55,022 nucleotides of DNA. Source: an uncultured Pelagibacteraceae bacterium (GTDB lineage: Bacteria; Pseudomonadota; Alphaproteobacteria; Pelagibacterales; Pelagibacteraceae). The position numbers and the translations under genes are program-made. The stretch lies in NCBI GenBank assembly GCA_902548405.1, contig CACCRN010000007.1, forward strand, positions 1-55,022. Direction: 5' to 3'. This document shows positions 17,642 to 24,509 of the stretch, one piece after another. The notes below the pieces were generated by a model. That model was not told the DNA's origin. It was given only the letters and a program-made list of their open reading frames with translations, and did no database searches. Each line of letters opens with the position of its first letter. The stretch's first letter is position 1.

Positions 17642-18554
17642 AAAAATCAATCGCCTTTTTAACTATAAAATTACTAACTCTAATATTTGACTCTGTAGTG
17701 ACACCTGAAATATGAGGAGTTAAAATACAATTAATTTCAGATGTTATTCTTTCGTATAAATCTTTTTTAATAGGTTCATTTTCAAATACATCTAATGCAA
17801 ATCCTGAAATTAGATTTTGATCATAAGCATTTACAAGATCATTCTCATTTACAACACTACCTCTAGAAGTATTGATTATAATTGGCTGTTTTTGCATTTT
17901 AGAAAATGAAGTCTTGTTGATTAAATTTTTAGTCTCTTCTGTTAATGGTAAATGTAAAGAAATAATATCTGCATTTTTAAATACATCTTCTAATGTAGAT
18001 AATTTATAATTTTTTTCATTATCTTCTAATTTTTTAATATAAGGATCATAAGCCAAAACATTTAGTCCATTTTTCAAACTATAGTCAGCAACTTTTCTGC
18101 CGATAGTACCAAAACCTACTATTCCAATACACTTTCCATTTATTTCAGCAGATTTAATAGTTGTTCTAGGCCAATCACCTTTGATCGTTCCATGATGAAA
18201 CATAGGAATTTTTTTTATTAAAGACATAGAAGATGAAATCACATACTCAGCTACAGAGTCTGCATTCATGCCGGTTGCAGGTTGGACATGAATATTTTTG
18301 GTTTTACAAAATTCAGTATCAATGTTGTCTAAACCAACACCTAATCTTCCTATAAATTTTAAATTATTAGCGTTAGATAAAATATCTTTATTTACTTGAG
18401 TTTTATTTCTGACAATTAAACCATCATAATCTTTAATAATTTCTTTAAGCTCATCTTTTTTTTCCCAAAGCTTTTCATCAAATTTGATTTCAAAAGTATT
18501 ATTTAATACGTCTAAACTATTTTTATTAATAAATTCAGTTATTAAAATTTTCAT
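17634..18554 (-). CDS. D-isomer-specific 2-hydroxyacid dehydrogenase
   Basis: A 306-residue short 2-hydroxyacid dehydrogenase. Visible are IVGFGTIGRKVADY for NAD binding, NTSRGSVVNENDLV with the substrate arginine, and TPHISGVTTES with the catalytic histidine. It has no regulatory C-terminal domain. It is the last gene of a minus-strand run headed by a PanE-like reductase and two Fe(II)/2OG oxygenases, suggesting it oxidises or reduces a 2-hydroxy acid produced in that pathway. The substrate is not identifiable from the sequence. Confidence 0.85.
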   Translation of the reverse strand: MKILITEFINKNSLDVLNNTFEIKFDEKLWEKKDELKEIIKDYDGLIVRNKTQVNKDILSNANNLKFIGRLGVGLDNIDTEFCKTKNIHVQPATGMNADSVAEYVISSSMSLIKKIPMFHHGTIKGDWPRTTIKSAEINGKCIGIVGFGTIGRKVADYSLKNGLNVLAYDPYIKKLEDNEKNYKLSTLEDVFKNADIISLHLPLTEETKNLINKTSFSKMQKQPIIINTSRGSVVNENDLVNAYDQNLISGFALDVFENEPIKKDLYERITSEINCILTPHISGVTTESNIRVSNFIVKKAIDFFK

Positions 18555-18565
18555 AATTAATTTTT

Positions 18566-19549
18566 TTATAATAATTTTGAAAGATCTCTTTTATTTGTTT
18601 TAAAAGTAGGAAGAGGATATTTAAAAGCGTATTTACGTGGGATACATTTTTCTTTTGCTTTTTCCCAAAGAGCCAACCATTGTTTAAAATTCTGAATTTT
18701 AAGGTTTTTTTTATTTTTACTTCTTACGTAAAAATTTGGTAACGGATCTCTTCCAGAGGGTTGGCCGGCAACGTTATATCTAAGGTCTGCACTTATTCTA
18801 AAATCATTTGATCTATTAGGCAGAGAACAATGAATTGAATGTTTGTGTAAAAGAATTACATCTCCAACATCTGCCTCTAAGTGAATATGTTCCATTTTAT
18901 CTAGTAATTTGCTGTCTTTAATTTCTACTTGGCCCCTATAACCAGCAATATGATTTAATAATCCCATTTTATTAATTTTTTTAACCGTAATCATGCACCC
19001 ATTTTTTTTTCTAGTTTTTGTAAAAGGTATCCATACAGTAACCATGTCCGTTAACTTTTGTCCTTTAGTATTAAGAACAGCAGCATCTTGATGCCAAGGT
19101 GTTCTTCCACTTAAACCATCAAATACCGAACCTTTTGGTAATTTTTTTTCAGGTTGTTTAATTCTAGTATTTTGTACTGGATTAGACATGATTTCTTTGC
19201 CTAAAATTTTTTCAACAACATCTAAAATGTTTTTGTTAGTAATCAAATTCCATAAAGATTGAGTAGCAAAATAATCGCTATCTTTCTTGACATGATCTCT
19301 TGGCAATCTAGTATTAAAATATTGATCTAAATCATCAATTTTTAATTTTGATATATAAGAATATTTTTTTTTAAAATCTAAATTAAGAACTTTTTTTACA
19401 TCTTTTTTTTTTGCAAATTTCTGGATTAAACAATCCATCACAAATTCCATGTCATTAAGGATTGGTTTTAAATCTCTTTGAAAGTTAAGAACATTTTTTA
19501 CTCTCAAATATCCTTGTTCAAATAATTTCTTTTGTAGATTATTTGTCAT
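18566..19549 (-). CDS. PhyH-family Fe(II)/2-oxoglutarate oxygenase
   Basis: A 327-residue PhyH-type oxygenase. The iron ligands are visible in TPWHQDAAVLN (HxD, about residues 149-159) and HKHSIHCSLPNRS near 234-246; the 2OG-binding arginine follows in RISADLRYN. Lysine content is high, as in other AT-rich genes nearby. It lies 11 bp upstream of the 2-hydroxyacid dehydrogenase and 31 bp downstream of the second oxygenase, so the three are probably cotranscribed. PhyH enzymes hydroxylate small molecules or acyl chains; here the context favours a hydroxylated carboxylate, as inference. Confidence 0.85.
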   Translation of the reverse strand: MTNNLQKKLFEQGYLRVKNVLNFQRDLKPILNDMEFVMDCLIQKFAKKKDVKKVLNLDFKKKYSYISKLKIDDLDQYFNTRLPRDHVKKDSDYFATQSLWNLITNKNILDVVEKILGKEIMSNPVQNTRIKQPEKKLPKGSVFDGLSGRTPWHQDAAVLNTKGQKLTDMVTVWIPFTKTRKKNGCMITVKKINKMGLLNHIAGYRGQVEIKDSKLLDKMEHIHLEADVGDVILLHKHSIHCSLPNRSNDFRISADLRYNVAGQPSGRDPLPNFYVRSKNKKNLKIQNFKQWLALWEKAKEKCIPRKYAFKYPLPTFKTNKRDLSKLL

Positions 19550-19580
19550 TAATAGAACCTATTAGAATTTATTAACAATA

Positions 19581-20450
19581 TCAATTCTTAGGAGCAGTTG
19601 TTAAATAATTTGCATCATGAAAAGAAGTTAACATTTTCTTCTTAGTACTGATGATATGTGGATAGTAAGCTGTTCCTTTAAAATTCCAAATAACAGGTTT
19701 ATTGAGTGCATAACTTCCATAAATAAAAAATCTTTTTGGACAGTTTTTTTCTATAAAACGCTTAACTCCATGATAAGAATTTGGTGTTGATTGAAAAAAT
19801 ACCACAGTTCCTTTCTTTGGTGTGAAAGCTTTGACCACTTCTAATTCACTCATTTTTGGAAACCTTCTGAAACTTTTTCTCAAATTTTTCTTAGATTTTT
19901 TTCTATAGATTGTAAGCGATCCTCCATTTTTTTTTGGGATATCTGTTAGATATATTAAGAAATTATACAATCTGGTAATATCATCTCTATGGGGACGCAA
20001 TCTGTATCCTCCTTTAGAAACCGAAAAATCAATATCTAAATTAACTTTTGGGTTAGTATAATTATTTCCTAATAGTTTTTTTAACTCACTCGAATTTAAT
20101 TTCTTTTTAATAGTAAATTTCTTTTGATTAAATATTTTTGGTTTGTGAGTGTTTGTCCAAGATCCATCTTTAAAATTTTTAGAAAAAAGAGTTTCAATTT
20201 TTTTATAAAATGTTTTGCTATTAAAAAGTTTGAAGAGTTTTGCAGAATTATTTGAAGATTTAATATAGTTATTAAAATTTTTTGAGCCTTTATTAATTCT
20301 ACTTCGACCACCCATAATCATGTCGTCAAAAGCTTTAGATTTACTAATTTCATCAATTAATAAATTGCAAGTATTTTTCTCAACAACTTTGTCTCCAACT
20401 AGTACAGGAAAATTACTTTTAATTTTTTTTAATCGATTTATTTTAAGCAT
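19581..20450 (-). CDS. 2OG-Fe(II) oxygenase (prolyl-4-hydroxylase-like fold)
   Basis: A 289-residue protein whose second half carries a double-stranded beta-helix oxygenase core: RLRPHRDDITRLYNFLIYLTD supplies the HxD pair, GGSLTIYRK the middle strands, and FFQSTPNSYHGVKRF the distal histidine, with a downstream arginine in CPKRFFIYGSY for 2-oxoglutarate. The N-terminal half is lysine-rich and unassigned. It begins where the PanE-like gene ends (one shared base) and precedes the PhyH oxygenase. The substrate is unknown; the family includes hydroxylases of proteins and of small molecules. Confidence 0.78.
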   Translation of the reverse strand: MLKINRLKKIKSNFPVLVGDKVVEKNTCNLLIDEISKSKAFDDMIMGGRSRINKGSKNFNNYIKSSNNSAKLFKLFNSKTFYKKIETLFSKNFKDGSWTNTHKPKIFNQKKFTIKKKLNSSELKKLLGNNYTNPKVNLDIDFSVSKGGYRLRPHRDDITRLYNFLIYLTDIPKKNGGSLTIYRKKSKKNLRKSFRRFPKMSELEVVKAFTPKKGTVVFFQSTPNSYHGVKRFIEKNCPKRFFIYGSYALNKPVIWNFKGTAYYPHIISTKKKMLTSFHDANYLTTAPKN

Positions 20451-21394
20451 TAACTATACATACCTTCTTTAACCTTAATCATTTTATACATCAGGTCATT
20501 TAAAGGCGTTTTTACTCCATGTTTTTTTCCAATTTTAGAAACAGCACCACTTATAAAATCAATTTCTGTTTTTCTTTTGTACTGAACATCAAAAGCCATT
20601 GAAGATTTGTTAGTTTGCATAGAATCTACAATTTTATTGAACATAAATAGACACTCATCTTCAGAAACATTAACTCCATCAGCAAGTGCTACTTCTCTTG
20701 TCTCTAAAATGATTTCTTTACCAAGCCCTCTTGAAACATCATTAGCCTTATTATTTACGTAAAGATCGGTGTGATGTAGATCAAATATAGCTGAAAGAGG
20801 ACCAATTGCTGTTAGAGCAAAAAGCTTCATCCATTTTCTTTTTTTAACATCTTCAGCTGCAATCATTTCTAAATTATATGCAGTAAAAGTATCAGCTATT
20901 TCTGTAATTCTTTCTGTTATACCTCCTTCATATTCACCAATCCATGAAGGCAATGCGCCATGGTTCATTATATGACCTGGTCCCAAAATATTAGAAGCTT
21001 GTGTTGTTGTTCCACCGATTACTTTTTCATTTCCAACAATACTTTGAATTATTGCTTCATGACCAATTCCATTTTGAAAAGACATGAAAACTGTTTTTTC
21101 ACCAATAATATTTTTAATGCTATTTAAAGCTGGTTCTAATGCAGTTGCTTTACACATAACAATCACTGCATCCATTTTATCTAACGATGATGGATCTGAA
21201 GTAGCATTAACTTTAATTATACGATCACCACCGTGACCATCGATTTTCAAACCATCTTTATTAATTGCATCGACATGTTCTTTCCAAACGTCAATTAAAG
21301 TTACATTTAAACCTTTTTCAGCTAGCAATCCTCCAAACAGGCAGCCCATAGCACCTGCGCCTAGTACGGCTACTTTTAAATCTTTATTTATCAT
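20450..21394 (-). CDS. ketopantoate reductase (ApbA/PanE)-like protein with altered active site
   Basis: A 314-residue protein of the ApbA/PanE family. It has the Rossmann motif VLGAGAMGCLFGG (10-22), N107 in SFQNGIG, catalytic K190 in RKWMKLF, and the C-terminal SSM...TEIDF block holding the conserved glutamate. However, the two asparagines that follow the lysine in PanE (E. coli numbering N180 and N184, motif KLxxNxxxNPL) are Leu194 and Gly198 here (KLFALTAIGPL). It is therefore unlikely to be true PanE and probably reduces another 2-keto acid. It heads the minus-strand oxygenase operon and is divergent from DUF1907. Confidence 0.82.
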   Translation of the reverse strand: MINKDLKVAVLGAGAMGCLFGGLLAEKGLNVTLIDVWKEHVDAINKDGLKIDGHGGDRIIKVNATSDPSSLDKMDAVIVMCKATALEPALNSIKNIIGEKTVFMSFQNGIGHEAIIQSIVGNEKVIGGTTTQASNILGPGHIMNHGALPSWIGEYEGGITERITEIADTFTAYNLEMIAAEDVKKRKWMKLFALTAIGPLSAIFDLHHTDLYVNNKANDVSRGLGKEIILETREVALADGVNVSEDECLFMFNKIVDSMQTNKSSMAFDVQYKRKTEIDFISGAVSKIGKKHGVKTPLNDLMYKMIKVKEGMYS

Positions 21395-21418
21395 CGTTAC
21401 CTTTTTAAAATTATTTAT

Positions 21419-21448
21419 GTATAGAAATTATATATATTATCTATAGAC
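21419..21448. promoter_or_regulatory. candidate operator in the PanE-like/DUF1907 divergent promoter
   Basis: The 87-bp divergent gap contains GTATAGAAATTATAT starting at 21419, which matches the reverse complement of the palindrome upstream of dctP (GTATAGAAACTATAC) in 13 of 15 bases. A second CTATAGAC half follows at 21441-21448. Symmetry is imperfect. It may be the binding site of a shared regulator, for instance the MarR-like protein encoded 1 kb away, but that link is speculative. Confidence 0.4.
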
Positions 21449-21481
21449 AATATGCAAAATAAATTATAGCTTATTAACATC

Positions 21482-22459
21482 ATGCAATTAAAAATAGAAA
21501 AAGGAACTTTCACAAATCATTCACTTGAAGATATAGCGAATGCATTAAAAAAAGGACTTTCGGAAAATTTTAAAAATGTTGAAGTAGAAGTTGTAGACTG
21601 TCCTAATCTTCGTGAATGGGATTGTCCATCTGAAGGGATAAGTGGCAATCAAAAAATCATTGATGTTGGTGGTGAGCCATACATGCATGATCCTAATTTT
21701 ATCGGTGCTGAATTTGATTACCAAGAAATTTCTAAAATGATTGGATCAGAAAAATCTTATGCTTTAGGTGCAGGATCTGGTGCAATGTCGTGTTTAGATG
21801 GTCACTGCGGAGAATTAGTAATTAATGAAAATTTAATTACTGACGAGTCTAGATCTATAATTGCAAGAGTAAGTCCTGATAAAAAATGTATTGTTGAAAA
21901 ATATAGCGCACGAAAACACGGTGGACTTGGAAATATTTATTATACAGATGGTAAACAAGGAAAAGTAATTAAAATAAAAATCAAAGGAAGATCAGGTAAT
22001 CAAGGTTCACTTCCGCAAGCAATGAGGTCTTCATTATCAAATAATTTAAATCTTAAAGAAAATGAACATGTTGCTATCGCAGGTGTGTTTAGAATTTTAG
22101 AAGGAAAAGTAAGATCGCATGTTCAACCAGATTATAAAGATATTAAACATGAATACTATGATCCAAAACAAATGAAGTGTGTAAAAGATTTTCTTCAATT
22201 TTATGAACCTGTTGGTCCAAAATTGCAGTGTTATACAGTACTTTGGACTGGAGATCCTACAGGAGGAGAATTGAATTTAAGAGAGTCTGGTGAACATACG
22301 CATTTTCATTCTTATGAACATGATAAAGATGCTGGTCATTATCATTTTGATGTAACACCAGATGAAATCGAATATGAGGGATATTTTAATACAGCTTCAG
22401 AAGTGCATAGAGTAAATAACATTTATAAAGAGCTACTAAGCAAAAATAGTATTGAATAG
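21482..22459 (+). CDS. DUF1907 zinc protein, homologue of human ester hydrolase C11orf54
   Basis: A 325-residue protein matching the DUF1907/PTD012 family along its length. Shared blocks are VEVVDCPNL (37-45), GISGNQKIIDVGGEPYM, the YALGAGSGA turn, IVEKYSARKHGG, GKVIKIKIKGRSG and VRSHVQPD. The C-terminal HTHFHSYEH...GHYHFDVTPD region (from residue 272) holds the zinc-binding histidines of the human protein and the YxGYF motif. Human C11orf54 is a zinc-dependent esterase in vitro with no settled physiological substrate. Here it opens a plus-strand run with a MarR-like gene and a PanB-like gene; a lactone or ester substrate would fit but is unproven. Confidence 0.88.
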   Translation: MQLKIEKGTFTNHSLEDIANALKKGLSENFKNVEVEVVDCPNLREWDCPSEGISGNQKIIDVGGEPYMHDPNFIGAEFDYQEISKMIGSEKSYALGAGSGAMSCLDGHCGELVINENLITDESRSIIARVSPDKKCIVEKYSARKHGGLGNIYYTDGKQGKVIKIKIKGRSGNQGSLPQAMRSSLSNNLNLKENEHVAIAGVFRILEGKVRSHVQPDYKDIKHEYYDPKQMKCVKDFLQFYEPVGPKLQCYTVLWTGDPTGGELNLRESGEHTHFHSYEHDKDAGHYHFDVTPDEIEYEGYFNTASEVHRVNNIYKELLSKNSIE

Positions 22460-22487
22460 AAAACTTAATAAGTTTAAGTTTATTTAA

Positions 22488-22901
22488 ATGAAAAGACAGT
22501 TTAAGTATCCAAAAAATTTTGAAGAACAGAAAAAAATTTCAAAATCAACTCAAAAAAGAATTACATTAGCTGAAGTTTCACTTGGAGATTTTGAGGGAAG
22601 GTTAGCAAATGATTTATTAAATTGGTTTTCTCTGACACCTCAACATTGGATTATGCTGCACATGGTGATGCTTGCTTATTATAAAAATAAATCTATTACA
22701 AAAAATGAACTATTAAGAGTTATAGAGAAATCTTATTTAACTTCTAATGTTTATATCGATACAGCAATCAAGAAAGGTTATTTTAGAATTATTAGAAACG
22801 AAAAGGACAAAAGATCAATTTTTATTTTACCATCAGTTGTTACCATTAAGACTTTTGAAGAATTTATTGATCGTAGAGACGTTCTTTATAAAGGTATTTA
22901 A
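22488..22901 (+). CDS. MarR-like winged-helix protein (putative regulator)
   Basis: A 137-residue basic protein. The central and C-terminal part fits a MarR winged helix: a helical stretch LTPQHWIMLHMVMLAYYKN near residues 48-66, a recognition-helix-like LTSNVYIDTAIKKGYF, and a wing reading IRNEKDKRSIFILPS near 104-118, comparable to the R-DxxDRRS wing of MarR proteins. I do not recognise a close named relative. It is cotranscribed with DUF1907 and overlaps the PanB-like start by one base, so it may regulate this cluster. Confidence 0.6.
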   Translation: MKRQFKYPKNFEEQKKISKSTQKRITLAEVSLGDFEGRLANDLLNWFSLTPQHWIMLHMVMLAYYKNKSITKNELLRVIEKSYLTSNVYIDTAIKKGYFRIIRNEKDKRSIFILPSVVTIKTFEEFIDRRDVLYKGI

Positions 22902-23716
22902 TGAAGAATGTATATACATGGGCCGCAAAACCAGCCAAAAGATCAACTACGGTAGGTGATTTAAAAGCAGCCAAAGGTAAAAGAAAATTTACTCAAGTTA
23001 CTGCAAATACTGTTGATGAGGCTGCTGCAGCAGAAAAAGCTGGTTTTGATATGATTATTGCTAATGCTAAAAATGTTATTCCAGTTAGGGAAGGGTCTAA
23101 AAATCTTTTTTTAACTGCAGCTTTAGTTCTGAACGAATTTGTTACAGCAGATGACATTATGCGTGGAGCGTTTAAAGCTTTAGAAAATGGCGCTGATGCA
23201 GTGATGACACCAAGAAGTATGGACATAGTAGAAATGCTAGCAAAAGAAGATGTGCCTGTTATGGGTCACTTAGGATTAGTTCCAAGAAAATCAACTTGGA
23301 TAGGAGGACTTCGAGCAGTTGGTAAAACTGCAAATGAGGCTTATGAGTTATTCCAAAAATTTAAAAGATTAGAAGATGCAGGAGCTTTTTCTGCTGAGTG
23401 TGAAGTGATACCTGAAAATGTAATGGGAGAAATTTCTAAGCGAACAGATATTGTTACTGTTTCTTTAGGATCTGGAAGAAATGCAGATGTGATGTATTTA
23501 TTTATGGAAGATATTTGTGGTGATACTGAAAATCCTCCAAGACATTCTAAAGCTTATGGAAATTTATTAAAACTTAGAAATGAAATTAAGGTTGAAAGAG
23601 TTAAAGCTCTTAAAGCATTTAAAAAAGATTCTATGGCTGGAAAGTTTCCAAGCAAGAAACAATCCTCTAATTTAGATAAAAATCAGTTTGAAGAATTTTT
23701 AAATCAACTTGATTAA
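22901..23716 (+). CDS. PanB-like (ketopantoate hydroxymethyltransferase superfamily) protein lacking metal ligands
   Basis: A 271-residue TIM-barrel protein related to PanB: the central VPVMGHLGLVPRK (118-130), LEDAGAFSAECEVIP (157-171) and a late HSKAYGNLLKL align well. The key catalytic sites do not. The PanB GDS motif reads NAK (55-57), the ADLPF aspartate region reads TAALVL (72-77), and VKIEGG reads VMTPRS (101-106), so both Mg-binding aspartates and the catalytic lysine appear lost, while the glutamate in the E-C-E stretch remains. It probably has another aldol or lyase activity, or a non-catalytic role. It shares its TTAA stop with the convergent aldolase gene. Confidence 0.82.
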   Translation: MKNVYTWAAKPAKRSTTVGDLKAAKGKRKFTQVTANTVDEAAAAEKAGFDMIIANAKNVIPVREGSKNLFLTAALVLNEFVTADDIMRGAFKALENGADAVMTPRSMDIVEMLAKEDVPVMGHLGLVPRKSTWIGGLRAVGKTANEAYELFQKFKRLEDAGAFSAECEVIPENVMGEISKRTDIVTVSLGSGRNADVMYLFMEDICGDTENPPRHSKAYGNLLKLRNEIKVERVKALKAFKKDSMAGKFPSKKQSSNLDKNQFEEFLNQLD

Positions 23717-24507
23717 TAAGTAGCGTCGTCGTCTTTTTTAGACAAAGAACCTTTCATCTTATCAACAGTTGCTTTAGCGCCAGCACTTAAAGCTCTTAAA
23801 TCAGAAGCTATCGTTACAAAATCAAAACCTTTTTCAATCATCTTAGTTGCGTATTCTGTTGTACCATTGTGAATTCCTGCAAAAATATTATTTTTCTTTG
23901 CATGTTCTAGAATTCTCAAAATTTCAGAATAAGCTTTTGTAGTTTCAGCCCGATCAAAGCCAGGCTTTTCTCCAATTGCTAAACTTAAGTCTGCAGGCCC
24001 AATATAAATACCATCAACACCTGGTGTAGACATTATCTCATCTAAATGTTCTAAAGACTCTTTTGTTTCTATCATTGCTAATTTAAGAATTTCTTCATTA
24101 GCGTGATCTGCATAATCTGCACCACCATAAATTAATCCTCTAACAGGACCAAAGCTTCTGTAACCATCAGGTGGGTACATACATGCTTGAACAAAATTTT
24201 CAGCTTCTTTTCTATTACTGACCATTGGACAAACAATTCCATAACAACCAGCATCTAAAATTTTCATTATTTGGCCTGGCTCATTCCAATTAACTCTAGC
24301 AAGTGGAGTGACATCTGTTGTTGAGATTGTTTGAAGCATTGGAAGAGCATTACTGTAATCAACTAATCCATGTTGCATATCTATAGTTAATGAATCCCAA
24401 CCTTGATGTGCCATTGCTTCTGCAGATGCAGTACTTGGAATTGCGCACCAACCATTAATGACGGGCTTACCGTCTTTCATCATTTGTTTAATTTTATTTT
24501 TTCTCAT
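23713..24507 (-). CDS. HpcH/HpaI-family class II aldolase
   Basis: A 264-residue TIM-barrel aldolase. Signature blocks are LTIDMQHGLVDY near residues 40-51 (catalytic histidine), LARVNWNEPGQIMKILDAG, ACMYPPDGYRSFGP (conserved PP-GxR), IETKESLEHLDEI and GIYIGPADLSLAIG, containing the divalent-metal Glu/Asp pair. The family cleaves 4-hydroxy-2-keto acids to pyruvate plus an aldehyde. The aldehyde dehydrogenase lies immediately upstream (2-bp gap), giving an aldolase plus aldehyde-oxidation pair, a common end of sugar-acid pathways. The short C-terminal tail KKDDDATY is unusual but harmless. Confidence 0.9.
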   Translation of the reverse strand: MRKNKIKQMMKDGKPVINGWCAIPSTASAEAMAHQGWDSLTIDMQHGLVDYSNALPMLQTISTTDVTPLARVNWNEPGQIMKILDAGCYGIVCPMVSNRKEAENFVQACMYPPDGYRSFGPVRGLIYGGADYADHANEEILKLAMIETKESLEHLDEIMSTPGVDGIYIGPADLSLAIGEKPGFDRAETTKAYSEILRILEHAKKNNIFAGIHNGTTEYATKMIEKGFDFVTIASDLRALSAGAKATVDKMKGSLSKKDDDATY

Positions 24508-24509
24508 TA

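Noticed and set aside
22901..23716. Calling the PanB-like and PanE-like genes a pantothenate pathway (panB, panE)
   Set aside because: Both lack conserved active-site residues, and no panC or panD is nearby.
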